Positions 18,318 to 26,184 of a DNA stretch of 64,000 bases are shown here, piece by piece. Made by a program: the position numbers and the translations under genes. Source of the stretch: Pseudomonas sp. GM80 (GTDB lineage: Bacteria; Pseudomonadota; Gammaproteobacteria; Pseudomonadales; Pseudomonadaceae). The notes under the pieces are model-generated. The model did not search any database, was not told where the DNA came from, and worked only from the letters and a program-made list of their open reading frames with translations. Positions within the stretch are counted from its first letter, which is position 1. Every line of letters starts with the position of its first letter. Location of the stretch: NCBI RefSeq assembly GCF_000282515.1, contig NZ_AKJD01000080.1:38296-102295 (forward strand), given 5' to 3'.

Positions 18318-19416
18318 AGGATTTGACCGTTACGTATTTAAGGAGAAAGTCACTGTTCTCGGCCGGACCGCGATACACCTCGATGGCGTCTGCCGGCAGC
18401 GGCTGATCGATGTAGGTTTCCACCGACGACACACGAATCGCGCGCATCCCTGGGTCGTTGATGAAGCTTTGCAGCGCCGCGACCTCAGCGCTGCTGGCGC
18501 CGCCCATGCGCCAGGATTGTTCGAGTACGCCGCTGCGGGTTTTGCCATTGCTGTCCAGCCCTTGGGCGATGTCGTAATTGCGGCGCGAGGCGTAAAAGCG
18601 TGGATAGGCTTCATCGGCGGCGCGGTCGAAAACCTGTGCCTGCTCGATGGCCAGCCGCACATCATCGGGCAGCTCAAGCGCCAGCAAATCATCGTAACCG
18701 CCCTGCACGACCAACAAATTAGAGCCGCCGTAAACGTCTTCGCCGTGAGCGTCCTTGGTCAAGTATTGATCACCGCAGTAACTCAGGACTTTATCGCCGA
18801 TGAACGTCTGTCCGACGCTGTGAGTGATGACGTCGCTCAAGTCCTGTTCCAGCACTACGCCGTCGCTGAACTGTCCTGCGCTGTCGGGGCGAGCGAGGAT
18901 TTCGTCGAAAGCATCGAGGCTTTGGATCACTTCCTGACCACGGCCGGCACAGGCGTGAATCGGTTTCAAACGGATCGGCCCGTTGTACAACAGGTGTTCG
19001 GCGGCTGGCCGGGCATCCACCAGGGAAAACACACTGAGCCCATCGAGCACCACGTTACGCACTCGCTCGGAAAACAGCGGAGACCATCCTTGCGGCGCAT
19101 GGGCCAGATGACTGCGCAGGCCGTGACTGATGGCTTTGGTGCAGATGAAATCGTGCTCGACAAAACCGCCCCACAAATCCTCCGGCCCCCTGATGCCCAA
19201 TTCATGAGCGTGGGTAGCGCCGACGATGGTTTGTGTGGGCAACAGGTAGAGGTCCCGACCGCGGTGTTTTTCCGGGTCGTAACTACCACCGAATTTAAGC
19301 CCGAGGATCTGCGCCAGCCAACGGGCCAGGGCCTTGTTGGTCTGCACTTCGTGTTTCGGCGCGTCGGACCGCACGGAGTGGGCGACGACGATTTTCCTGC
19401 GGGGTGTCGGGGTCAT
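18307..19416 (-). CDS. DUF3182 family protein (ATP-grasp-like, unknown function)
   Basis: A 369-residue DUF3182 protein. Members resemble carboxylate-amine ligases with an ATP-grasp fold: the stretch PIRLKPIHACAGRGQEVI looks like the Lys and Gly-rich loop that holds ATP, and the later DGVVLEQDL like the metal-binding Glu segment. Start at MTPTPRRK (19416) is supported by AAGGGGG just before it; five further in-frame residues exist upstream. It probably ligates an acid to an amine or thiol, and the coupled hydrolase could process or release the product. Both parts are inference. Confidence 0.75.
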   Translation of the reverse strand: MTPTPRRKIVVAHSVRSDAPKHEVQTNKALARWLAQILGLKFGGSYDPEKHRGRDLYLLPTQTIVGATHAHELGIRGPEDLWGGFVEHDFICTKAISHGLRSHLAHAPQGWSPLFSERVRNVVLDGLSVFSLVDARPAAEHLLYNGPIRLKPIHACAGRGQEVIQSLDAFDEILARPDSAGQFSDGVVLEQDLSDVITHSVGQTFIGDKVLSYCGDQYLTKDAHGEDVYGGSNLLVVQGGYDDLLALELPDDVRLAIEQAQVFDRAADEAYPRFYASRRNYDIAQGLDSNGKTRSGVLEQSWRMGGASSAEVAALQSFINDPGMRAIRVSSVETYIDQPLPADAIEVYRGPAENSDFLLKYVTVKSYDG

Positions 19417-19543
19417 GCGTCCCCCTTCCATCGGTTCGATGACTGTAGCGGTGAACGGTGCAGAGATCAGGCCAACGGCCGCTCTGCGAAAATCTGTGGC
19501 TAATCAAAAACTTGGCAAAATCATACTGGCACCACGCCTGCTT

Positions 19544-19590
19544 CAATCTGCACGACGCTCGATAAAACCTCGGCAATTTGCACGATTCTC
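19544..19590. promoter_or_regulatory. Direct repeat upstream of the DUF3182 gene, possible operator
   Basis: CAATCTGCACGACGCTC (19544-19560) and CAATTTGCACGATTCTC (19574-19590) share 14 of 17 bases and lie exactly 30 bp apart, on one face of the helix. They are 128-174 bp upstream of the DUF3182 start. No regulator is known for them. Confidence 0.4.
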
Positions 19591-19605
19591 CAACCCATGG
19601 AGAAC

Positions 19606-19698
19606 CTTGTGGGAGCTGGCTTGCCAGCGATAGCGGTGGCTCAGTCACCGACGTATGAACTGAAAGACCCAATCGCGGGCAAGCCCGCTCCCACAGGG
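19606..19698. repeat. REP pair with unlike arms, family B variant
   Basis: The left arm (19606-19636) is GTGGGAGCTGGCTTGCCAGC as in family B. The right arm (about 19671-19698) is a different version, ATCGCGGGCAAGCCCGCTCC followed by CACAG. It lies between the glxA-like gene end and the DUF3182 start. The remaining gap 19417-19605 holds only the direct repeat. Confidence 0.85.
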
Positions 19699-19714
19699 TA
19701 ATGCAGTGTCTGGA

Positions 19715-20695
19715 CTAACGCATCAAACCGAATCGCGCCCGGTAATCACTCGGCGCCAGCCCGGTGATCTTCTTGAAGATCGCCCGGAACGCGCCAGGGT
19801 CCTGATACCCGACCGTCCACGCAATATGGTCGATGGTGCCATTGCTGAATTCGAGCATCTCGCGGGCCTTGCCGACGCGCAAATGCTGGCAATACTCGGT
19901 CGGTTTCAACCCGCTCGCCGCGCGAAACCTGCGCAGGAACGTACGTTCCTCAAGCCCCGCCCGCTGCGCCATCGCCGTCAATGAAACATCCGTCGCGCCA
20001 GTGCTTTGCAACCAGTGCTGGACCTTGAGAATAGCCGCATCGCCATGATTTAGAATCGGCGCAAAATTGCTCCCGCACTCACTGGCGCTGTCGCTGTGTT
20101 CGATCACCAGAAACCGTGCCGTGCCGGAGGCAATGCTCGGCCCGAGCAACCTGTCGACGAGGCGCAACCCCAGCTCCGACCAAGCCATCAAGCCAGCGGT
20201 GGTAATCAGGTCGCCGTCATCGACGATTGGCGTATCGGCTTTCAATTTGATCTTCGGGTATTGCTCGGCGAACGCCTTGGCTGATGTCCAGTGGGTGGTG
20301 GCGCTCCGGCCATCGAGCAAACCGCTTTCCGCCAACATCAGCGAACCGACGCAGACGCCACCCAGCGTCGCGCCACGGGCATGTTGATCGCGCAACCATT
20401 GCGCGAGGCTGGCCGGCATTTGCGCGGCGTTGAAGCCGGCAATTGACGGCGGAATCAACACCGCCAGCAGCTCACTTTCGGTATCGGGATGACTGTCAAA
20501 GACCCGCGCCGGCGGTTGATCACCGTCGACCTGCCAATGGCTGACCCGCAGTACCGGCAATTGCGCCGCCTGATGTTCAGCGGCAATCCGGTTGGCCACG
20601 CCGAACAGATCGGTCAAGCCATGCACCGCCGCCATCTGCGCGCCGGGATAGATCAGCACGCCGAGTTCAGCGATGGCGGCTTTTTCTGCGCCCAT
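19715..20695 (-). CDS. GlxA-type AraC-family transcriptional regulator
   Basis: A 326-residue regulator: an N-terminal DJ-1/PfpI (class I amidotransferase-like) domain (about 10-190), containing GGVCVGSLMLAESGLLDG, and a C-terminal AraC double helix-turn-helix (about 225-320), with RAGLEERTFLRRFRAASGLKPTEY and WTVGYQDPGAFRAIFKKITG. Start chosen at MGAEKAAIAELGV because AGGGG lies about 10 bases before; twelve extra in-frame residues upstream are not family-like. The divergent cysteine hydrolase gene starts about 100 bp away and is the likely target. Confidence 0.85.
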   Translation of the reverse strand: MGAEKAAIAELGVLIYPGAQMAAVHGLTDLFGVANRIAAEHQAAQLPVLRVSHWQVDGDQPPARVFDSHPDTESELLAVLIPPSIAGFNAAQMPASLAQWLRDQHARGATLGGVCVGSLMLAESGLLDGRSATTHWTSAKAFAEQYPKIKLKADTPIVDDGDLITTAGLMAWSELGLRLVDRLLGPSIASGTARFLVIEHSDSASECGSNFAPILNHGDAAILKVQHWLQSTGATDVSLTAMAQRAGLEERTFLRRFRAASGLKPTEYCQHLRVGKAREMLEFSNGTIDHIAWTVGYQDPGAFRAIFKKITGLAPSDYRARFGLMR

Positions 20696-20796
20696 TGTCA
20701 GTTTTCCCCTGTCTATTGTCGGTGCGGCCAATCCCCGAGTCGCTGACCAGCGCCAATACTGAAGCCACTTCCAGCCAACCTGTCGAGGACACCACC

Positions 20797-21351
20797 ATGG
20801 CCAAGCAAGCGCTCATCGTAGTCGATATCCAGAATGACTACTTCCCTCAAGGCAAGTGGCCGCTGGCCGGCGCCGACGCCGCTGCGGACAACGCCGCACG
20901 ACTGATCGAAACGTTCCGCACAGCAGGCGATTCAGTGGTGCATATCCGCCACGAATTCACCTCGCCCGATGCGCCGTTTTTCACCCCGGGTTCGGAGGGT
21001 GCCAAGCTGCACCCGAAAGTGCTCAATCGCGCCGACGAACCGGTAGTGCTCAAGCATTTCGTCAATTCCTTCCGCGAAACCGAACTGCAAGCGATCCTTG
21101 ATGAACAAGGCATCAAGGAGCTGGTGGTGGTCGGCAGCATGAGCCACATGTGCGTCGACGGCATCACCCGCGCAGCGGCCGATCTGGGCTACAGCGTGAC
21201 GGTGATTCACGATGCCTGCGCCAGCCGCGATCTGCAGTTCAACGGCCTGACCGTGCCGGCGGCGCACGTCCATGCGGCGTTCATGTCGGCACTCGGTTTT
21301 GCCTACGCCAGCGTAGTCTCCACCGATGAATTCATCAGCGCCCAGAGCTGA
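20797..21351 (+). CDS. Isochorismatase-like cysteine hydrolase
   Basis: A 184-residue hydrolase of the isochorismatase/nicotinamidase fold. The catalytic triad is visible: Asp10 in VVDIQNDYF, Lys86 in VVLKHF, and Cys119 in SHMCVDG. Such enzymes cleave amides of small nitrogen compounds or isochorismate; the real substrate is unknown. Start at MAKQALIVV with GAGGA before it; an upstream in-frame ATG at 20695 lies in the promoter region shared with the regulator. Monocistronic, followed by a strong terminator. Confidence 0.87.
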   Translation: MAKQALIVVDIQNDYFPQGKWPLAGADAAADNAARLIETFRTAGDSVVHIRHEFTSPDAPFFTPGSEGAKLHPKVLNRADEPVVLKHFVNSFRETELQAILDEQGIKELVVVGSMSHMCVDGITRAAADLGYSVTVIHDACASRDLQFNGLTVPAAHVHAAFMSALGFAYASVVSTDEFISAQS

Positions 21352-21383
21352 TTGAGCGCACGGCAATACCTCGTAAACACTCA

Positions 21384-21411
21384 GGCCCGCCTCGCTGCGG
21401 GCCTTCTTTTT
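21384..21411 (+). terminator. Rho-independent terminator after the cysteine hydrolase
   Basis: GGCCCGC / GCGGGCC stem (21384-21390 with 21397-21403), 6-base loop, then TTCTTTTT. Confidence 0.9.
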
Positions 21412-21426
21412 GGCTGCCATGAAAAT

Positions 21427-21484
21427 CTCACGCGTGAGTCATTGATGGCCATTTGATTTGGTTGTAGTGTGGCTCACGCGTGAG
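21427..21484 (+). promoter_or_regulatory. Promoter of the yjf-type operon bracketed by two identical palindromes
   Basis: The perfect 12-bp palindrome CTCACGCGTGAG occurs twice, at 21427-21438 and 21473-21484, 46 bp apart. Between them TTGATG (21442-21447) and TAGTGT (21465-21470) form a weak sigma-70 promoter with a 17-bp spacer. The second palindrome would cover the transcription start and the first lies just upstream of -35. This is what an operator pair for a dimeric repressor would look like. No regulator gene is adjacent. Confidence 0.6.
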
Positions 21485-21507
21485 AGGGTCATAACGGAGT
21501 CAGTGCC

Positions 21508-22176
21508 ATGAAAAGCCGCTCGCCCACAACGAAGTCAGAGCGTCCAAAGGGAGAGCACTCGAAAGCGTCCGCGAAAAAACCGTCGAGTTTCTATATGAAG
21601 CAGATGCGCGCGGGCCTGGCGGCCGCCGGTTATGTGAAACACGAAACTTGGGTGCTTCCGGAAAACCGAAGCTTGCTCAAGCAGATGGAGCAACAGCTAC
21701 GCCAACCGATTCTGGCTGGCTCATTCATGTCGGAGAATTACATGAGCGCAGGCAACAACTGGAACATCGATAGCCTCTTCAACGCCCTCAAGGCCCTGGA
21801 CGAGGTGGCTTCGCAAGAGATCACGCTGTCGCTGATCCAGAGCTCCGAAGCCAGCATCAAGCTGGAAATGAACGAATTCGGCGGCCTGCCGATTCACATC
21901 GCCCTGGCCGGCGCGCAGATCATCGTCGACACCGTGCTGGTGGACATCGACTCGATCTCTGACGTGCACGCCTTCAACGACGCCGTGCTGCGCAGCCGGG
22001 AAATGTTCCCGCTGTCGTCGATCGGGATCGAGTCGATGCCGAACGGCCAGACCGTTTACAACATGTTTGGCGCCCTCAGCGCCGACTCGAGCCTGACCAA
22101 CGTGGTCACCGAGGTGAAAACCCTGGTCGACAACGTGCAGCGCGCGAGCGAAGCCTTCGAACACTTCTTCAAGTAA
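21508..22176 (+). CDS. yjfI: DUF2170 family protein (YjfI-like)
   Basis: A 222-residue cytoplasmic protein. The first 30 residues are basic and disordered; the rest is the DUF2170 domain. E. coli YjfI is the first gene of yjfIJKLMC, as here, and precedes a PspA homologue. Function is unknown, but its tight place next to PspA/IM30 suggests a partner of that membrane coat protein. The start is 23 bases after the second palindrome; the next gene starts 17 bases after its stop. Confidence 0.8.
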   Translation: MKSRSPTTKSERPKGEHSKASAKKPSSFYMKQMRAGLAAAGYVKHETWVLPENRSLLKQMEQQLRQPILAGSFMSENYMSAGNNWNIDSLFNALKALDEVASQEITLSLIQSSEASIKLEMNEFGGLPIHIALAGAQIIVDTVLVDIDSISDVHAFNDAVLRSREMFPLSSIGIESMPNGQTVYNMFGALSADSSLTNVVTEVKTLVDNVQRASEAFEHFFK

Positions 22177-22193
22177 TCCACAGGGAAAATCCA

Positions 22194-22892
22194 ATGACTC
22201 AGTCCATCTGGAGCAAATTGTTCACCGCACTGCGCGGCGGTGCCAATGAAGTCGGCGAAGCCATCGTCGACCAGCAAGCCCTGCGTATTCTCGATCAGGA
22301 AATCCGCGACGCCGACACCGCGCTGTCGAACGCCCGTCGTGAGCTGGTCACCATCATGGCCAAGCACAAACTGGCCGCCGACCGCGTGAGCGAGTACGAC
22401 GCCAAGATCAAGGATCTCGAAGCCAAGGCTGTCGCGGCCCTCAACGCCGGCCGTGAAGACCTGGCGCTGGAAGTGGCGGAAGCGATTTCGACCCTGACCA
22501 ACGATCTGGACACCGAGAAAAAACAAAGCGACGAGTTCGGCACCTACGCCGACAACATGCGCAAGGACATCAACAAGGCGGAAGCGCGGATCAAGAGCCT
22601 GCGCCAGCAAGTGGACATGGCCAAGGCCCGTGAAAGCGTGCAGAAAGCGCAGGTCAGCGCCTCGATCGCCAGCGGCGGTGCCAACGGCAAACTGGAAACC
22701 GCAGTGGGCACGCTGAACCGTCTGCAAGCCAAGCAGCAGCAACGCGCTGCCGAGCTGAGCGCGGCGGACGAACTGGCCGACGCCTCGAGCGGCAACGATC
22801 TGGATCGCAAACTGCGCGAGGCCGGCATCACGCCGAACGAAGGCAGCGCCAATGCGATTCTCGAGCGTCTGAAGCAAAAGTCCGCCCAATAA
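22194..22892 (+). CDS. yjfJ: PspA/IM30 (ESCRT-III-like) membrane-remodelling protein (YjfJ-like)
   Basis: A 232-residue, almost wholly helical coiled-coil protein. It starts TQSIWSKLFTALRGGANEVGEAIVD and has long charged helices (about 30-150), matching PspA/Vipp1, which polymerise on stressed membranes like ESCRT-III. There is no pspF, pspB or pspC nearby and no sigma-54 promoter, so this is the YjfJ branch rather than the classical phage-shock operon. The N-terminal amphipathic helix for membrane contact is plausible from the sequence. Confidence 0.85.
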   Translation: MTQSIWSKLFTALRGGANEVGEAIVDQQALRILDQEIRDADTALSNARRELVTIMAKHKLAADRVSEYDAKIKDLEAKAVAALNAGREDLALEVAEAISTLTNDLDTEKKQSDEFGTYADNMRKDINKAEARIKSLRQQVDMAKARESVQKAQVSASIASGGANGKLETAVGTLNRLQAKQQQRAAELSAADELADASSGNDLDRKLREAGITPNEGSANAILERLKQKSAQ

Positions 22893-22908
22893 CACCGCAA
22901 CCTGGTCT

Positions 22909-22994
22909 GTGTAGGAACTGCCGCAGGCTGCGATCTTTTGATCTTGATCTCAAAAGACAAAATCAAAAGATCGCAGCCTGCGGCAGCTCCTACA
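22909..22994. repeat. REP inverted pair, family A (copy 4), inside the yjf-type operon
   Basis: Arms GTAGGAACTGCC and GTAGGAGCTGCC (one base different), both with the CGCAGG loop version, separated by about 20 bp. It lies in the 175-bp gap between the PspA-like gene and the DUF2491 gene, so the hairpin would be in the operon mRNA. Confidence 0.9.
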
Positions 22995-23067
22995 TGAGGG
23001 CTGGGCCGGTACACTGGCCGCGCTTTTTTGCCGACGAATACCTCCACCCGCTTCAAGGAATGTACCC

Positions 23068-23706
23068 ATGGGATGGTTCAAAGATTTGCTGGGCAGCCAC
23101 GCGGCGCCAACGCCAACCGTTGCCATCGGCCCGCTCGGGATGGCTCAGGGCAAAGGCCTCAGGTTCGATTCGACCCTGGCGCTGTTGCTCGACGGTTCTA
23201 GCTCGGTAAGGGTGCCTGTCGATCAGGCAATCTGGAGCGCCGGCTGGGTCGACCTCGGCCAGTCCAACAAACTGCACCGCTATTACACCAACGACGAGGA
23301 TTTCTGGGTACAGATCCACGTCACCGGTGACGATCAGATCGAATCGGTGATCCTGTTCAATTACCTCAGCTACGTCACCGTCAACAGCGACGCTGAACTG
23401 CAGCGCCTGGCCGGCGCCAACAGCGCAATCGGCCTGCCGACGTATACCCACGAAGGTGTCGAGTACACCCGCGAATGGGGCACTGAACAAGGCCAGACCG
23501 AACTGGTACCGCTGACCGAGCACGTGGCCAATCCCGACGAGAGCTACACCGTCGAACATCGCTCGATGCTCTATGCGCGTGAAACCGGCTTGACCGATCG
23601 CCGTGAATTGCTGCTGTTCTCCGTCGAACAGGACGAAGAAGGCACCGTCAGCCTGAGCACTTCGCTGGGCATTTCGCTGTACACCACTGACTTGAGCACC
23701 ATCTAA
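23068..23706 (+). CDS. yjfK: DUF2491 family protein (YjfK-like)
   Basis: A 212-residue protein of the DUF2491 family with no signal peptide and no clear membrane segment. The first residues GWFKDLLG are amphipathic. E. coli yjfK holds the same place in yjfIJKLMC. The ATG is preceded by AAGGAA. Function unknown. Confidence 0.8.
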   Translation: MGWFKDLLGSHAAPTPTVAIGPLGMAQGKGLRFDSTLALLLDGSSSVRVPVDQAIWSAGWVDLGQSNKLHRYYTNDEDFWVQIHVTGDDQIESVILFNYLSYVTVNSDAELQRLAGANSAIGLPTYTHEGVEYTREWGTEQGQTELVPLTEHVANPDESYTVEHRSMLYARETGLTDRRELLLFSVEQDEEGTVSLSTSLGISLYTTDLSTI

Positions 23707-23720
23707 AAAGGAAGTTCTTC

Positions 23721-24146
23721 ATGCTGGAAGTGCTGGCCGTTTCCCTGAACAAGACCGCTTTGGTCGGCTTCATCGTCTACCTGTTCGGCGCCGTAGTGCT
23801 GTTCATGCTGTTCCAATTCGTCTATACCCGCCTGACCCCGCACAAGGAGTTCGAGCTGATTCGCTCGGGCAACAACGCTGCGGCCATTGCGCTGTCTGGC
23901 GCAATCATCGGTTTCGCGATTCCGGCGAGCAATGTCATCGCCTTTTCGGCCAACGTCCTCGATTTCGTGCTCTGGGCCGTGATTGCTGCTGTCGTGCAGT
24001 TGCTGGCGTTCCTCGCGACCGGGCTGGTGCTCAAAGACACGTCCCAGCGCATCGCCAACGGTGAAGTCGCTTCCGGCATCTACGTTGCAGCGGTGGCGAT
24101 CAGCGTCGGCATGCTCAATGCCGCGTGCATGACACCGTCCAACTGA
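23721..24146 (+). CDS. yjfL: DUF350 small membrane protein (YjfL-like)
   Basis: A 141-residue protein with four hydrophobic segments (about 14-34, 50-75, 80-103 and 115-136), arranged as two similar halves, as usual for DUF350. It begins 14 bases after the DUF2491 stop. DUF350 proteins sit in the inner membrane and are often beside PspA-like and glutathionylspermidine-synthase-like genes, as here. A membrane anchor for the PspA-like protein is possible but unproven. Confidence 0.85.
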   Translation: MLEVLAVSLNKTALVGFIVYLFGAVVLFMLFQFVYTRLTPHKEFELIRSGNNAAAIALSGAIIGFAIPASNVIAFSANVLDFVLWAVIAAVVQLLAFLATGLVLKDTSQRIANGEVASGIYVAAVAISVGMLNAACMTPSN

Positions 24147-24163
24147 TCGGCAGGAAGCCTTAG

Positions 24164-24853
24164 ATGAAACGAAGCAAATACGTTCAGTTGTCCCTCGCCG
24201 CATCGGTGGCCTTGGCCATCTCCGGCGAAGTGGCCGCCGTCGATCAGCCGCGCAGTTTCCAGAGCGTGGAACAGTGCATCGATGCCGAAGTGGCCGCCGA
24301 TGCCTGCTCGAACGCCTACGTCGCCGCCCTGACCGAACACCGGCGCATTGCCCCGGCGTACGACGACAAGGACAAATGCGATGCGGACTTCGCCGCCGGC
24401 TGGTGTCAGAAAAATTCCGCCGGCCGTTTCGTGCCCAAGCTTGGCGGCTTCAAGGTTGCGCAAAACGCTGAAGCAACGCAGGACCTCGATGCCCTCGCCG
24501 ACGCGCAAATGCCCGCAGGCGACGCGGCCGCGGCGCAAAATGTGCAAAGCACCTCGCACAGCTCCAGCGGCTCGAACAATGGTTTGCTCACCGGTTGGCT
24601 GATCGGCAACGCGATGAGCAACAACGCCAATCGCACGGTTTACCGCGATCGCGACACCCGGCAAACCTACGACACCTCGGCGCAGTACCGCAAAATCGAA
24701 AGCGCACCACGCAGTCAGCCGGATTACGAGAGCACGAAAAGCAAACCGGTGAATGTCGCAGCGTCGACCTCCCGTGGCGGATTCGGCAGCCAGTCCACTG
24801 CACGCAGTGGCTGGGGTGGCTGGGGCAGCAGTTCCGGTCGTTCGAGCAGCTGA
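24164..24853 (+). CDS. yjfM: DUF1190 exported protein (YjfM-like)
   Basis: A 229-residue protein with an N-terminal signal (about 1-25; no lipobox Cys). A Cys-containing domain (Cys in EQCIDA, DACSN, DKCDAD and GWCQKN) covers about 30-90, followed by a low-complexity tail rich in Ser, Gly and Asn ending WGGWGSSSGRSSS. It matches the DUF1190 family. The four Cys could form disulphides in the periplasm. It begins 17 bases after the DUF350 stop and ends two bases before the next start. Confidence 0.8.
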   Translation: MKRSKYVQLSLAASVALAISGEVAAVDQPRSFQSVEQCIDAEVAADACSNAYVAALTEHRRIAPAYDDKDKCDADFAAGWCQKNSAGRFVPKLGGFKVAQNAEATQDLDALADAQMPAGDAAAAQNVQSTSHSSSGSNNGLLTGWLIGNAMSNNANRTVYRDRDTRQTYDTSAQYRKIESAPRSQPDYESTKSKPVNVAASTSRGGFGSQSTARSGWGGWGSSSGRSSS

Positions 24854-24855
24854 CC

Positions 24856-26013
24856 ATGAAAAAGGTCCATTGCGCCGAGCGCCCCGACTGGAAACAGACT
24901 GCCGAGAGCCTCGGTTTCATGTTTCACACCATCGACGACGAGCCTTACTGGGACGAAAGCGCGTATTACCAGTTCACGCTCGCGCAGATCGAAAACGATC
25001 TGGAAGACCCGACCACCGAACTGCACGAGATGTGCATGGATCTGGTCGACCGCGTGGTCAATAGCGAGGAACTGCTGGATCGCCTGAGCATTCCGGCGCC
25101 GTACTACGACATGATCAGAACCTCCTGGCGCGAAGGTCATCCGCATCTGTATGGGCGCATGGACTTTTCCTACAGCGGCAACGGCCCGGCGAAATTGCTC
25201 GAGCTCAACTACGACACGCCCACCAGTCTTTACGAAGCGGCGGCGTTTCAATGGGGCTGGCTGGAACAATGCATCGAACGCGGGACCCTGCCGCCTCACG
25301 CCGACCAGTTCAACAGCATAGATACCCAACTGCATCAGGCGTTTGCCGAGTTGCAACTGAAGCGGCCGTTCTACTTTGCCTCGATGAAAGATTCGGTCGA
25401 AGACAAAGGCACCACGGATTACCTGCGGCTGATCGCGGAAAAGGTCGGCATCGAATCGCGGCACATCGATATTGAAGACATCGGTCTGACGAGCGAGGGT
25501 CGTTTTGTCGACCTGGAAGATCGCTGGATCCCGCACCTGTTCAAGCTGCATGCCTGGGAGTTCATCTTCCACGAACCGTTTGGCGCTGCGATTGCCGAGT
25601 GCGACACGCAGTTTTTCGAACCGGCGTGGAAGGCGATCCTGTCGAACAAAGGCGCATTGCCGTTGCTGTGGGAAATGCACAAGGGCCATCCGAATCTGCT
25701 GGCGGCGCATCTCGATCCGAACCCGGCCAGTGCGGTGCCCAAGGGCTGGGTGCGCAAGCCGTACTTTTCCCGCGAAGGTGCGAACATTGAGTTGCAGACG
25801 GCTGAAGGCCTGATCGTCAAAGAGGACGGGCCCTACACCGATGCGCCCTTTATCCTGCAGGAATTTGCGCCGTTGCCGAAATTTGGCGACAGCTACACGC
25901 TGATTGGCTCCTGGGTGATTGGCGACCAGGCGGCGGGGATTGGCGTGCGCGAAGACAACAGCCTTATCACCAAAGACTCCAGCCGCTTTCTGCCGCACCT
26001 GATCCTCGATTGA
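24856..26013 (+). CDS. yjfC: Glutathionylspermidine synthase-like ATP-grasp ligase (YjfC-like)
   Basis: A 385-residue enzyme matching only the synthetase half of glutathionylspermidine synthase (no amidase domain). Family stretches include KLLELNYDTPTSLYEAAAFQWGWLE and WEFIFHEPFG. Such ATP-grasp enzymes join a carboxylate (glutathione or a peptide) to an amine such as spermidine. Whether this branch makes glutathionylspermidine or modifies another amine is not known. Start at 24856, two bases after the DUF1190 stop; frames extending upstream lie inside that gene. Last gene of the operon. Confidence 0.85.
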   Translation: MKKVHCAERPDWKQTAESLGFMFHTIDDEPYWDESAYYQFTLAQIENDLEDPTTELHEMCMDLVDRVVNSEELLDRLSIPAPYYDMIRTSWREGHPHLYGRMDFSYSGNGPAKLLELNYDTPTSLYEAAAFQWGWLEQCIERGTLPPHADQFNSIDTQLHQAFAELQLKRPFYFASMKDSVEDKGTTDYLRLIAEKVGIESRHIDIEDIGLTSEGRFVDLEDRWIPHLFKLHAWEFIFHEPFGAAIAECDTQFFEPAWKAILSNKGALPLLWEMHKGHPNLLAAHLDPNPASAVPKGWVRKPYFSREGANIELQTAEGLIVKEDGPYTDAPFILQEFAPLPKFGDSYTLIGSWVIGDQAAGIGVREDNSLITKDSSRFLPHLILD

Positions 26014-26023
26014 ACCACGCGCC

Positions 26024-26103
26024 CTGTAGGAGCTGCGGCACGCTGCGATCTTTTGCCTTTGTTTTTAAGATCAAAAGATCGCAGCGTGCCGCAGCTCCTA
26101 CAG
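26024..26103. repeat. REP inverted pair, family A variant with compensated stem changes (copy 5)
   Basis: Arms GTAGGAGCTGCGGCACGCTG and its inverted partner. Compared with other family A copies the core CCGMAGG is replaced by CGGCACG in both arms, so arm-to-arm pairing is kept. Confidence 0.9.
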
Positions 26104-26125
26104 GGATCGCGTGTTTTGCAGGCAC

Positions 26126-26160
26126 AAAAAAGGCCCGTCGTATAAGCGACGGGCCTTTTT
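26126..26160. terminator. Bidirectional terminator between the yjf-type operon and ssb
   Basis: Stem AAAAAAGGCCCGTCG / CGACGGGCCTTTTT with 6-base loop. U-runs exist in both directions, serving the plus-strand operon and the minus-strand ssb gene. Confidence 0.92.
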
Positions 26161-26184
26161 ATTTGCAGCGGTTACAACAGCAAA

